Shown one piece after another: positions 35,601 through 45,107 of a DNA stretch of 64,000 bases. Every line of letters starts with the position of its first letter. Position 1 is the first letter of the stretch. The DNA lies in assembly GCF_047511655.1 (NCBI RefSeq), contig NC_133401.1, positions 48,007,570 through 48,071,569 of the forward strand, read 5' to 3'. The notes beneath the pieces are model-generated. The model was not told the origin of the DNA and searched no databases. It was given only the letters and a program-made list of their open reading frames with translations. The stretch comes from Castor canadensis (lineage: Eukaryota > Chordata > Mammalia > Rodentia > Castoridae). The position numbers were made by a program, and so were the translations under genes.

Positions 35601-37851
35601 GGGAGGACTCAACTTTAAAGTTGGTATTGATCCAAGGGGTACCACTGTCACCATCTCACTAGCAAAGTGTCATAATTATAGAATTCATTTTAGACTGTTT
35701 AAGGAGAGGACCATCTATACGCCTTTATTTGTAGTCTTGTTCACTTGGTCAGTCTGTTTACTCAAGTCCTGCATGCCCCTCCCCCAGGCTCAGGGCCAGT
35801 GCCTGCAGAGCCTGATCCTTGAGGGAGTTGCTTAGTAAGTACTTTTTAGCTATCAGTCTTTACTTTGTAGCTCTTTATGTCCTGGAGAGCGGCTGTCCAC
35901 ACAGCCTTTAACTCACCGTAAACTGAGCTTCTGTACCAGGATCCCTCTTCTCCCTCCACCAATCTCAGGGCCACCTCTTGCTTTGGGGGACTTCTTCCAG
36001 AGAACCTATTGTCTGGCCCACATTGGAACACACTGTGTGGAACATATTCTGCATTGGTTCTTCTGCATTGCCTCTTCTGTCCCCTAACTCCAAGGTTATA
36101 GATCAGACTCCTTCACTGTCTCTAAAATCATTGTAGAATTCATTTCTCTCTCGTCTATGAAAACTAATCAGCTACCCTGGACCAGCGTGTTCTAAAGATG
36201 GGTAGATGGTAGTCTACCTTGGTTGATTTCACTGGGGCAATACTCTTATCTAGTTAGATACATTACTGTGTGTCACACATACATCTGAAGGAAGTTGAGC
36301 TGTGGTTCAGAGTGTAGCTCTGGAAAACAAAGCTAATTTGAACCCTGGGAGAAGTAAGACCTCCTGCAGGTCACCCAGCCAACCACTTCCTTGCCTACCA
36401 GAGGCCAAGAATGTCACCTGTCTCATTCAGTGTAAAGTCACTGGAGAGTAGAATCTATAGCAAGGTCTCAATTATTTGGACCAAATGTAGCCACCATTTT
36501 AAAACTTGGCTCTGGTAGCATTACTGACATCCACAGCAGGATGTGATTAGGAACTGTGTCCACGGGAACCAAATGAAATTCCTAAAGCCACATTGGAAGT
36601 GCAAAACGGGATCTTATGTATGCTTTGCCTTTTCTTTTCCTGTCTTAGGCTCATCTCTTGCTAAAGCATTTAAAAATTTAGGATTTGCAATCCTAAAATA
36701 TAGTTGAAAGGATTCTTGCCAAGAAAGGTACCGAATACCCTCTGTTAAGAAGAAGCAATTGAAAGAAACTATTTCCAAGGAAAACGCATTTCCTTCTATT
36801 CTTCAGCCTTCTCCTCTCCCCTGGTCTTGGCCTAACTAACTCGGACCCTCCCACCACCTCTCTGGGAGATCACATTTTACCTCTGGCTCCCCAGCCTTAC
36901 CAGGACCCCTCACTTCCCACGTCGGGAAGCAGCACTGTTTTCAATACAGAACCCACGATTTGGGGGCCGAAAAAGCCTCAGAGTGCTTACTTTTCGAAAC
37001 TCGATAGTGGCTTTGAATAAATCCGCTGTCCAGGAGGTTGGAATTGCTTAACTTGGTTTGGAAGAGTGAACAGGGAAAACTGAATAACAGCGGCTGACAA
37101 AATCAAGACCCTATCTGACATTTTTACATGAGTAAAAGTGCCTGTTGGGAGGCTCCTGGTTGCAGGCGACTTGAGATGGAGAACTAGATGGGAGAACGGT
37201 GTTCCAGCTATCACCCCTTTTCCTCGGTGGGGGATGTAACTCTTCCCAGGCGGCCTCCTCCGCTAGCCCAGCAAGTCAGCTCCTCCAGGCGGCTGACCGT
37301 TCCCCGCCTGGCTGCGGGGATCTCCCCGCACCTCGAGACCAGGGTGGGCGATGGCCCACAGGGGAGGACATTGCTCTTGAGGCTGGGTGCGGGAGGAGCG
37401 GTGGGCTGGAGGTGAAGGGCTTGTGGGTGAGGTGAGAACGAGAAACTTTTCGGCCTGGCTCGCTGGCGCTGGTCCTCCTGCTGGCCTCTGCGGACCCAGC
37501 TTTTGCAAGAGCACAGTGCCAGCGCCAGCAGAGGGAAGCGAGGGTGGGGGTGTGGGGAGACACGAGGGTGGGTGCGGGGAACACGAGCGTGGACAGGAGA
37601 GTAGATGTGAGGGACGCGAGGGTGGGTGAGGGGTACACGAGGGTGGGCGCTCGGGTCGGTGCACTTGGCCTTGGGGCTCACCTGTACTGGTCGAACTTGG
37701 CATACAGGGCCCACTCGGCGGGGTTGCTTTCATAGGCTTCCAGGACAGCCTGAACCTCCTCTACGTTGACTTCGTCGCTGGCGAAGAGCTGGTGCAGGAT
37801 GCGAATCAGATCGGCCAGTGTCCGCGGCTTGAGCACCGCGGTGTGCTCCAT
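26659..37851 (-). CDS. CDO1: Cysteine dioxygenase type 1, complete coding span (5 exons)
   Basis: CDO1 is the cytosolic non-heme iron enzyme that oxidises cysteine with O2 to cysteine sulfinate, the entry step to taurine and sulfate. Five exons join as 37682..37851, 34511..34588, 31996..32150, 27616..27785 and 26659..26688 (603 nt, 200 aa plus stop, the usual family length). All introns are GT-AG and every phase closes. The cupin iron ligands fall at His86, His88 and His140, and the Cys93 and Tyr157 that form the thioether cofactor are both present, so the product should be active. The start ATG has G at -3 and +4. The C-terminus reads PTSGSLENN after TPF, close to the rodent form. The gene lies in the same direction as ATG12 and has its own CpG-island promoter. 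Confidence 0.97.
27616..27785 (-). CDS. CDO1: CDO1 exon 4
   Basis: This 170-nt exon encodes [20 protein letters not shown] onward to FGIRTPF. It includes the third iron ligand His140 and the crosslinking Tyr157. The acceptor is TTGTTCAG and the donor GTAAGT. Confidence 0.96.
27857..28072 (+). mobile_element. Dimeric SINE in CDO1 intron 3
   Basis: Starts 72 bp upstream (gene sense) of the exon 4 acceptor, in antisense orientation to CDO1; ends CCCCAGTATCACACAAAAAA. Confidence 0.85.
28073..29780. other. CDO1 intron 3 segment, no gene
   Basis: Apart from a double palindrome at 28361-28395, no feature is recognised. Confidence 0.5.
28361..28395. repeat. Two overlapping perfect palindromes
   Basis: AGAAGTACCAGGTACTTCT (28361-28379) and TCTAGTACCTGGTACTAGA (28377-28395) each fold on one central base. 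Together they also form a 12-bp-stem hairpin (28364-28392). Confidence 0.95.
29780..29895 (+). repeat. MIR fragment
   Basis: GTGGGTTCTAATCCTAGCTT and the following AACAAGTCTCAAC block. Confidence 0.55.
29968..29989. repeat. 22-bp perfect palindrome
   Basis: TATTCTTCAGA and its exact complement, no spacer. A 10-bp palindrome TGCTCGAGCA lies 11 bp to the left. Confidence 0.95.
30099..30190 (+). pseudogene. 5S rRNA pseudogene, 3'-truncated
   Basis: About 92 bp align to 5S rRNA from its first base (GTCTATGAACAT...) through GGAAGCTAAGCAGG and TTAGTACTTGGATGGGAGAC. It lacks the last 25-30 nt and carries several substitutions, mostly at CpG sites. Flanking CTAAGGTT / CTGAGGTT (30091-30098, 30191-30198) may be a target-site duplication. 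It lies in CDO1 intron 3, opposite to the gene. Confidence 0.9.
30200..31285. other. CDO1 intron 3 segment, no gene
   Basis: No clear repeat apart from possible ancient fragments between 30240 and 30610. Confidence 0.4.
31290..31430 (+). repeat. MIR fragment
   Basis: GTGACCTTGGACAAGTTATT, then TAATCTTCCTATGTG and ATCTGTAAATGAAAATA. Confidence 0.65.
31996..32150 (-). CDS. CDO1: CDO1 exon 3 (iron-binding motif)
   Basis: This 155-nt exon carries [20 protein letters not shown], which holds His86, His88 and the crosslink residue Cys93, and ends at ENQCAYIN. The donor is ATG/GTAAC. The Asp after HDHT is the rodent state (Asn in human). Confidence 0.96.
32385..32545 (+). mobile_element. B1-like monomer with A/GAAA tail
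   Basis: CACACCTGTAATCCAGTCAC, GGAGGCAGAGG-like core, tail of A then (GAAA)n. Lies in CDO1 intron 2. Confidence 0.8.
32677..32745 (+). mobile_element. ID-type SINE
   Basis: GTGGTAGAATGCTTACGTGG and GGTTCCATCCCCAGCACC, A tail. Confidence 0.8.
33035..33260 (-). mobile_element. Dimeric SINE with expanded C tract
   Basis: GGTGGCACTGGGATTTGAAT; the linker after CCAACC has grown into a C run (33124-33148). Confidence 0.85.
33477..33705 (+). mobile_element. Dimeric SINE
   Basis: GGGAGCCAGTGGCTCCTATA ... GAGTTCAAACCCCTGAACC, then (AT)n. Confidence 0.85.
33730..33822 (-). mobile_element. tRNA/ID-like SINE monomer
   Basis: GATACTGGGGTTTGAACTTC ... GCGCTCTACTAATTGAGAC. Confidence 0.8.
34390..34482 (+). 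mobile_element. ID-type SINE beside CDO1 exon 2
   Basis: GTAGTAGAGCACTTGCCTAG, GGGTTCAATTCCTAGCACC; ends about 30 bp from the exon 2 donor. Confidence 0.85.
34511..34588 (-). CDS. CDO1: CDO1 exon 2
   Basis: This 78-nt exon encodes [20 protein letters not shown] and the following GEGHG. The acceptor is a short T-rich tract ending TTTTAG, and the donor is CAG/GTAATG. The intron side of the acceptor abuts an A-rich (plus strand) low-complexity run at 34591-34640. Confidence 0.96.
34742..34965 (-). mobile_element. Dimeric SINE, CDO1 intron 1
   Basis: T-run, GGCACTGGGATTTGAACTCA ... TAGCTGGGATTACAAAACG. Same strand as CDO1. Confidence 0.85.
34966..37189. other. CDO1 intron 1, no repeat recognised
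   Basis: About 2.2 kb without a recognisable mobile element, directly downstream of the promoter island; regulatory content cannot be judged from one sequence. Confidence 0.5.
37538..37655 (+). repeat. Degenerate GC-rich minisatellite in CDO1 intron 1
   Basis: Roughly four imperfect units built around the core ACACGAGGGTGGGTG, starting about 27 bp beyond the exon 1 donor. The plus strand is G-rich. Not part of the mRNA. Confidence 0.7.
37682..37851 (-). CDS. CDO1: CDO1 exon 1 (coding part)
   Basis: This part encodes residues 1-56 and two bases of codon 57. It begins [20 protein letters not shown] and ends at FDQY. The donor reads CAG/GTGAGC. The reading frame stays open upstream of this ATG, but the only in-frame upstream initiator-like codon is a GTG at 37959, so the conserved ATG at 37851 is taken as the start. 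Confidence 0.96.
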
Positions 37852-38734
37852 CCCGCGCAGCCGAGCTGGCGGCGCGTCTAGCTGCGGGCCGCTGGGCTGC
37901 GGAGACGGCGACAGCGGCTGGAGGAGGCAAAGGACTGTGGGGGCTGGGTGGTCAGCCACACACCCCAGGACTCGGGAGGGGACCCAGATACACAGACGCC
38001 CTCGCAGGTACCAAGATACCCCCCGCGGCAGAGGCGGACTCGGAGTCCCCGCACACCACCGAGGCTGCAGTCAGAACCAGATGTGCGGAGTTCGCCTGCC
38101 CGGGAGCTTTTTAAGCTTCTGGAGTCAGCCAGAATGTACCAACGGCTTTCAGAGGGTGGAGTGGGGCGGAAAGCCACCCGGGAAAGGTGGCGGAGACGCG
38201 GAGGGCGTGCGGGTCAGGCCAGCGCACACAGCCCCGCTGCCCGCGCGCCCTAAGCGCGCCCCAGGGTCCCTGTCCTGTCTCAGGTCCCCAAGTTTGCGGT
38301 GGGCTTTGCGCAACCTCCCCCCTTTCCCCACTTGAAAGGTGCATGCTGACCGCCCATCCCATCCCTTTTCCCAGCGCCACCTCCCTAGGCATGGTTTGCA
38401 ACTCGAGATGCAGACAAAAGGGGTCTCGGGAGCTTTGGGGGGACGCTGCGGGAAGGGATGGAAAGGGGCCACTTCTTCCAAATAGCTCTAAAGAATTGTG
38501 AGGCGCTTGCAAAGGTTGAAGATGGGACTCCACTCCCAGACTAGAGAGAGACTCTTTTGTCCAATGAAACTGTCGTAATATGCCCCCAGACCAGGTGAAG
38601 ATGAGATTTTTTTCCCCAACAAAATTAATGTACAGTAATGAATTGTAAGTACATTTTAACAAAGAAGACTTAACCTTTTAGTAAGACCAATTAGTGACAC
38701 GATGGAAGGAAGGCCACGCATTCCAGAATCTTTT

Positions 38735-38932
38735 ATTTTATTTTTTTAGTTTTTGAAGTACTGAGGCTTGAACTCAGGGCCACTTCACCAGCCTTTTTTT
38801 GTGCGTTGGGTATTTTCAAAGATAGGTTCTCACGAACTATTTGCCCAGGCTGGTTTTAAACTGCGATCCTTCTGATCTCTGCCTCCTGAGTAGCTAGGAT
38901 TACAGGCATGAGCCACTGGTGCCCAGCCAGCA
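38735..38932 (-). mobile_element. Dimeric SINE upstream of CDO1
   Basis: GTACTGAGGCTTGAACTCAG, deletion in the ID-like arm, then TAGCTAGGATTACAGGCATG. Confidence 0.85.
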
Positions 38933-39654
38933 GCTTTGATTTTAAAGTCAAACCTCGCTTGAAATAATATACTAAGTGCAAAGAACCCAAGGCTTCAATT
39001 GTGGCGAGAATGGACTTTCTTTTTTTGGGCTGGTGGGGGTGGGGTGGTGGTTATGCAGTAATTTAAAGGATTGTAATGTGGTGTGTTTTGTTCTAGTCCT
39101 TCTATTCCAGGTGTTTGCTTGAAGGATCCTTCTGGGAACACGCACCAGGAAACACATTTCTATCTTGTGCATCACACCTAGTGTACATTGGGAGTACCAC
39201 AAATCAAGTAGGCTTGAAAATTAGAAAAACGTGAAAGACAGGAAGTGAAATTATACCTTTCTTTTTTCTCATTGCAAATAGATCCAGGGAATAGTTTGGA
39301 TTCCAGGTTAGATTTCTGGAAGACTGGTTTGGCTGTTTCTACACTTTGTTCTACACCATGTATATAAAGGCGTTTACTTGGGCCACTGTCTTATTTTAAA
39401 GATCCCTGGTTAATGTTGTCATGCTGTAAATATTCTAACAGTGCTATGGAAAAGGAATACAAGTAGAAAGCCCTTGTGGTGGGTTTTGCTGAGGAACCAA
39501 CCTTTATGGGAATTTATCACAAAGATTTGGGGATTCAGTTTTATTGTTTACTCAGTAATTATTTTTTATTCTTGTCAATGTTTTCTTTTGAATCACTTTC
39601 TTTTGGTTCTTCTAATCCAATATTTGGAGTGAAAATCAAATATAAGCTTAATTT

Positions 39655-39862
39655 AGCCAGGTGTCTGTGGCTCACACCTGTAATTCTAGCTACTCAGGAG
39701 GCAGAGATCAGGAAGATTGAAGTTCGAGGCAAGCCAGGGCAAATAGTTCATGAGACCCTATCTTAAAAATACCCAATACACAAAAAAAGGGCTGATGGAG
39801 TGGCTTGAGGTATAGGCCCTGAGTTCAAGCCCCAGTACTCAAAAACTAAAAAAATAAAACCA
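39655..39862 (+). mobile_element. Dimeric SINE
   Basis: GCCAGGTGTCTGTGGCTCAC ... GAGTTCAAGCCCCAGTAC. Confidence 0.85.
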
Positions 39863-40099
39863 AAGTGTCTGGAATGTGTGTCCTTCCTTCCATCCATGGT
39901 GTCACTAATCAATCTTACTAAAAGGCCAAGTCTCTTTTGTCAAAGTGTATTTACAATTTTGGGGGAAAATTGTACATTAATTTTTTTTGGGAAAAATATC
40001 TCATTTTCACCTGACTCAGAAAGACAAACATCACATGGTTTTGCACATATATGGAATCTAGACATAAAAAATAATATAACATGATTGTCAAAGGGGACT

Positions 40100-40322
40100 G
40101 TTTGGAAGAAGAAACTAGAAGGAAGGGAGAGGAGAAGGAAAGAAGAGTTGAGTGGAGTAATTATAAGACATCATGAATTATGAAAATAGCATAATGAAAC
40201 CCATTAAAATTTGTTTTAAAAGGGGAGAATAAGAGTAATAGAGTGTATAAATATGATGACCAAAGTGCATTCTATGTATTATGGGAATATCACAATGTAC
40301 AATTGGTATATGCAAATAAAAC
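40100..40322 (+). mobile_element. Rodent LINE-1 3' end, older type
   Basis: ATGATGACCAAAGTGCATTC, GGGAATATCACAATGTACAA and TATGCAAATAAAA. Confidence 0.55.
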
Positions 40323-40325
40323 ATT

Positions 40326-40528
40326 AGCTGGGTGCCAGTAGCTCACCCCTGTAATCCTATCTACTCAGGAGGCATCACGGTTTGAAGCCAGCCTCAGCAA
40401 AGAGTTTAGGAGACCCTCTCTGGCAAAAACCCCACACAAAAAAGGGCTGGTGGAGTGACTTAAGGTGTTAGGCCCTGAGTTCAAACCCCAGTACTGGAAA
40501 ACAAAACAAAACAAAAAACAAACAGGAA
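40326..40528 (+). mobile_element. Dimeric SINE
   Basis: GCTGGGTGCCAGTAGCTCAC ... GTTCAAACCCCAGTACTGG, A-rich tail. Confidence 0.85.
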
Positions 40529-40609
40529 AAAAAAGCTTAACTCACATTTCACATTCGACACTTTAAGATGTTCTGACAATTTGTTTTCCACTATCTGATT
40601 CTTCTTGAT

Positions 40610-40636
40610 TTTCAAAGATCTCAAAGATCTTTGAAA
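40610..40636. repeat. Perfect 12-bp-stem hairpin
   Basis: TTTCAAAGATCT, loop CAA, then the exact complement AGATCTTTGAAA. Confidence 0.95.
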
Positions 40637-41146
40637 GGTCTTATGCATTTTCTTGTCTTGACTCTACATCCTCTTCCCCACATCAACAACTTCATCCATC
40701 ATCTCTGTGTAGACACCTCCCCTGTCTTCCTAATTTTACATACCCACTGCACCCTCGGACACTTGACACCCAAAAGCAGTATTTTAGACACTCCTTTGAA
40801 GCATACTGTTCGACTCCTAGAAGGTCTATTTTTGAATGGAGGCACCTGGCTCAAGGCCTGCTCTTCCCTGTGTCATTCTCTGAGCTCTTTCGGTATACTG
40901 CCAAGTTCTATTTCGCCTCATTGTTTGTTTTTTCTCTTTTCTATTCTCACTGCTTCTCCACTCACCCAGCCTCTATTGTACTGTAGCTGGATCACTGCAC
41001 TGGCCTCCTAAACTGGACCCATGGTTCCAGCATTTCCCCTGCTTTCTCCTGGTCATAAACTTTCACTAATTCTGACTTTTCTACACAATAGGTTTTGTTA
41101 GCCTGGCATTTAAATTCCCCATGGGTTGGCTGTAAAGTATCATCTT
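40637..41146. other. No recognised gene
   Basis: A 126-codon plus-strand frame (40631-41011) rich in Leu, Ser and His has no family match; the sequence looks like an ancient repeat with C/T bias. Confidence 0.45.
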
Positions 41147-41162
41147 TAAATCTTTCACCCTT

Positions 41163-41717
41163 AGGTTAGCCTGGCTCAAAAAACCAAAAATCGTATGTTC
41201 TCCCTCATATGTGGACATTAGATCAAGGGCAAACACAACAAGGGGATTGGACTATGAGCACATGATAAAAGCGAGAGCACACAAGGGAGGGGTGAGGATA
41301 GGTAAGACACCTAAAAAACTAGCTAGCATTTGTTGCCCTTAACGCAGAGAAACTAAAGCAGATACCTTAAAAGCAACTGAAGCCAATAGGAAAAGGGGAA
41401 CAGGTACTAGAGAAAAGGTTAGATCAAAAAGAATTAACCTAGAAGGTAACACACACTCACAGGAAATCAATGTGAGTCAATGCCCTGTATAGCTATCCTT
41501 ATCTCAACCAGCAAAACCCCTTGTTCCTTCCTATTATTGCTTATACTCTCTCTACAACAAAATTAGAGATAAGGGCAAAATAGTTTCTGCTGGGTATTGA
41601 GGGGGGGCGAGCGGGAGGGGGCGGAGTGGGTGGTAAGGGAGGGGGCGGGGGCAGGGGGGAGAAATGACCCAAGCCTTGTATGCACATATGAATAATAAAA
41701 GAAAAATGAAAAAAAAA
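41163..41717 (+). mobile_element. 5'-truncated LINE-1 with perfect 16-bp duplication
   Basis: Holds the last ORF2 codons and the complete G-rich 3'UTR and A tail. TAAATCTTTCACCCTT is duplicated at 41147-41162 and 41718-41733. The left junction reads TT/TAAA, like the LINE-1 endonuclease site. Confidence 0.95.
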
Positions 41718-41849
41718 TAAATCTTTCACCCTTTACTAATCTTTGTGATGAATGTATTTTCCAGCCAAACTGAACTAGTCACATGCTCACTAAATCTACA
41801 GGTGTGAGGCACCAGCACCCAGTCTAAAGCAACATGCATATGTGTTTCT

Positions 41850-41948
41850 TTTTTTTTTTTTTTGGTGGTACTGGGTTTTGAACTCAGGGCCTCTCGCTTG
41901 TTAGGCAGATGCTCTACCACTTGAGCTACTATCTTATTCCAGCTCTTG
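41850..41948 (-). mobile_element. tRNA/ID-like SINE monomer
   Basis: T-run, GGTGGTACTGGGTTTTGAAC ... GATGCTCTACCACTTGAGC. Confidence 0.85.
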
Positions 41949-42022
41949 TTTTTTCCTCCAATAAGCAAGCTCTCCCCAATATCTGGAGCATTAATCTTTG
42001 TCTTTCTTATGGCATATACCAT

Positions 42023-42255
42023 TTCTTTTTTTTTTTTTTTTTTTTTGTTTTCGGCGGTCCTGGGGTTTGAACTCTGGGCCTCATGGTTACTACGCAGGCA
42101 CTTTACCACTTGAACCACTCTGCCAGTCCTTTTTTTGTGTCTGGTATTTTCAAGATAGGGTCTCACAAACGATTTTTCTGGAGGCAGGCTTTGAACCAGG
42201 ATCCTCCTGATCTCTGCCTCCTGAGTAACTAGATTTACAGGAGTGAGCCCAGCAG
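42023..42255 (-). mobile_element. Dimeric SINE
   Basis: T-run of about 20, CTGGGGTTTGAACTCTGGGC ... TAACTAGATTTACAGGAGTG. Confidence 0.85.
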
Positions 42256-42339
42256 CATTTGCCATTTCTCAGCAGGTACGTCAGTTTCTTATGGGTCACC
42301 CTGATAATAAGAGCTTCTGGCACAGACTCTATTTACATT

Positions 42340-42462
42340 TTATTTTTGAAATGGGGTCTTGCCCGGGCTGGTTTTAAGGACCTGGGTTCAAGAGCTCCTC
42401 TTGCCTCAGCCTTCCCAGTAAGTAGCTAAGACTACAGGCATGTACTACCATGCCCAGAAACA
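42340..42462 (-). mobile_element. B1-like monomer
   Basis: TTTTTGAAATGGGGTCTTGC ... GACTACAGGCATGTACTACC. Confidence 0.75.
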
Positions 42463-42939
42463 CTACATTTTATATCCCCAACAATGCCCAGTGAATGGTG
42501 CTTTGTGCATGCCAGGTACTCAAGAAACACCTCTTGAGTCCTTGTAGACATGGCAAAGTTAGGAAAAGCTAGAGGAATCCAATCTCTAGCTTTTCTCTGG
42601 GGAGCCCGAGGTTGTGAGTTAAAACCTAGTGAAGGTCACCAGAATGCTTGTGTTTATCGACTCTGATGACTTAAGAGGAACTACGGGAATTGATTTATAA
42701 AGACTCTTCTAACTTAAGATTCTCCTCTAACACATACATGTTTTATCTTTCAACCATTATACTAAGAAAACATAGGTAAAGTCCTTATCAAATATTTTCT
42801 TTCCATTACATGTCAATAAAAAAAACTCAAGATTTAAATTCAAATAGGAACATTTGCCCTGCCCCATTAGAATAAAATTCCAATACTGAGGACAGAGTAG
42901 GGACTCAATACATGAATGAACAAATGGAAATTCACGTTT
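42463..42939. other. No gene or clear repeat seen
   Basis: Nothing recognisable. Confidence 0.45.
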
Positions 42940-43172
42940 CAAAGGTTTTGTTTTGTTTTTGACAGTACTGGTGTTTCAACTCAGGTCCTCATGCTTTGCT
43001 AGGCAGGCACGCTTAACTGCTTGAGCCACTCTTTTGAGCCAGCACTTTTTTGTGTTTGGTGTTTTCGAGATGGTCTCTTGAACTAGTTCCCCGGCCTGGC
43101 TTTGAACCTTGATCCTCCTGATTTCTGCCTCCTGAGTAGCTAGGATTACAGGCGTGACTCACAGCACCTGGC
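42940..43172 (-). mobile_element. Dimeric SINE
   Basis: CAGTACTGGTGTTTCAACTC ... TAGCTAGGATTACAGGCGTG. Confidence 0.85.
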
Positions 43173-43189
43173 TGTTTGAAAGTTTTTGA

Positions 43190-43600
43190 ATAGCTACTGT
43201 CAAGCTGCCTCCTGACTGAAGTACCAGTTCACATTCCATCACCAATCAAGATTCACTTTCTCACAATTTTGCCAACACCAAAATCACATTGTTTTTCATC
43301 ATTGATGTAACCGTCATTTATTTTTATTTGCACTTTCAACTGGTGGGGTTAAATAAAGGCTTTTTATGCTTTATTGGATGCTTGTTTTTATTTTTCTAAT
43401 TATTTTTGGGGTGCTGAACCTAAGGCTCTACCACTGAGCTACAATCTTCACCTCCGTAGTTTCTTTTTTTGCCCAGTTGCTTTGCCTTATCAACTGAATG
43501 AATTCTTTATATATGAGGCATTAAATCCTAGCATGAGTCTCAAGTATTTTCTATTACCTTCTGCCATACAAAAATTTAAATTATACAGATTTCCTTCATT
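43190..43600 (-). mobile_element. Old LINE-1 fragment with ID insertion
   Basis: ATTCCATCACCAATCAAGAT, GCCAACACCAAAATC, then TGAATTCTTTATATATGAGG; an ID-like piece (43400-43455) interrupts it. Confidence 0.55.
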
Positions 43601-43696
43601 GTTGCTTTTCTAGGCCAAGCATACTTTGGTAATCACAAATCACACTCACTCTCACTCCTTTGGTATGTATGGCTACCAAGTCAATAAAACAAAACA

Positions 43697-43930
43697 AGCT
43701 GGGTGCCTGTGGTTCATGCCTGTAATCCAAGCTACTTGGGGAGCTGAGATCAAAAGGATCTCACATGGTTTGAGGCCAGCCCAGGAAAATAATTGTCAAG
43801 AGCCCATTTCCAAAATACCTAAAGCAAAATGGACCAGAGGTGTGGCTCAAGTGGTAGAGCATCTGTTTTTTGAGCTTTTGCTTTGCAAGTGCAAAGCCCT
43901 GAGTTCAAACCCCAGTCCTACCAAAACAAA
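43697..43930 (+). mobile_element. Dimeric SINE with duplicated ID segment
   Basis: GCTGGGTGCCTGTGGTTCAT ... GAGTTCAAACCCCAGTCC; the ID-like arm carries an extra TTTTTTGAGCTTTTGC insert. Confidence 0.85.
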
Positions 43931-44261
43931 AAACAATATCCTATTTTCATAGACCTGGCACTCATGAAGGGGTGATGAGTACATCCCTTCTGTTTGAGAC
44001 AGTGCACAGGTAAGGGCTGTAACAATGGTGGTTTGCTGTAAGTGTTCTTATGAGGGAGAGGGTCTGTCCTTGGGTAAACATTAAGGAAGAATTAAAATCT
44101 GAATTAGGCCTTGCAGGAGAGTTAGGGTGAAATTGTAAGTGAATTATACAATCAGGCATAGGAAACAAAGACTGTAAGGTAAACTGAGTGAACAGTGAGT
44201 AATCCAGTTTGGACTGCAAAATGCCATAAGGAAAAAGTAATTGTAAGACAACCTGCCAAAG

Positions 44262-44605
44262 TTTTCTTTCTTTTTTGGTTTATAAGGAAAAAAGTTTATT
44301 TAGCTCATGGTTCTAGGAGCTGGAAGTCCAAGATTAGACAGCCACATCTAGTGAGGACCTTGTGCTACATCAGAAAGATGTAGCACAGAAGGGCAGGTGG
44401 GAACATGCAGAGAACACACAAGGGGCAGCTGTACTGTGTAACAACCCACTCTAGCAGTAACTAATCCAGTCCAGCAAGACAGACACTAATCCTTTTAAAT
44501 AACTTCAACATCTCTTAAAGGCCCCACCCCCAACATGCCACTGTGTCGATCATATTTCAACATGAATTGTGGAGGGCACAATCCATATTCAAACCATACC
44601 ACATG
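44262..44605 (-). mobile_element. MaLR-like LTR (antisense)
   Basis: AAAAGTTTATTTAGCTCATG, the GGCCCCACCCCCAACATGC block and TTCAACATGAATTGTGGAGG. Confidence 0.65.
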
Positions 44606-45005
44606 TTTAAAGTCTGAAACTCCCCTGAATGTACTCTGTATGAGGTGGTCTACACTCTGATTTACCTGCTTACACAGCCAGTTTTGGCTATGAGACAGTG
44701 TAGCATAAATGATCCCCTTGGTACAAACTTAAGATATGAAGATGAAGTGCATATTGGGAGGACAAAGGAATTTGAACCTGGGTGTTCAGGGGCACCCTGA
44801 AGTTACCTTATGTTTTCTTCATTGAAAGGAGACTCTCTAGAGCTTCTCCCTTGACCTTTCTCTACTATGGCAAACTTCATTTCATAGGTCAAGGTGGTCA
44901 CTAAAATTTTTTTGTCATTTTTCAGCATATAACTATACACTCAGAAGAACTCATTATAGTACGGTCTCCCAAATCTATTTTAGAATTTTTACTGGCCTGT
45001 AGTTT
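44606..45005. other. No gene or clear repeat seen
   Basis: Nothing recognisable. Confidence 0.45.
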
Positions 45006-45009
45006 TCTT

Positions 45010-45107
45010 TCTTTTTTTAAAATCTTTTGGTGGTGGCTGGGGTTTGAACATAGGGCCTCATGCTTGCTAGGCAGGCACTTTACCCTTTGAACCATGCCTG
45101 CAGTCCT
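45010..45107 (-). mobile_element. tRNA/ID-like SINE monomer
   Basis: GGTGGCTGGGGTTTGAACAT ... GCAGGCACTTTACCCTTTG. Confidence 0.8.

Larger units (their letters stand above)
37190..38420 (-). promoter_or_regulatory. CDO1: CDO1 CpG island and promoter
   Basis: A G+C- and CpG-dense block surrounds CDO1 exon 1 and reaches about 570 bp upstream of the ATG. A GC box (GGGGCGGA) lies at 38163. A TATA-like TTAAAAAG (minus strand) at about 38107-38114 could place the start site near 38080, giving a 5'UTR of about 230 nt; this is inference. Established knowledge: the human CDO1 promoter island is a frequent target of cancer hypermethylation. Confidence 0.75.

Noticed and set aside
37852-37959. 36-codon N-terminal extension of CDO1
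   Set aside because: The frame is open, but the first codon is GTG, not ATG, and the family start is at 37851 with a strong context.
37211-38662. Several 100-190-codon frames on both strands around the CDO1 promoter
   Set aside because: High G+C lowers stop frequency; they overlap each other on both strands and lack conserved sequence.
41726-42265. 179-codon minus-strand frame
   Set aside because: Translation of SINE arms; similar peptides occur at every SINE copy.
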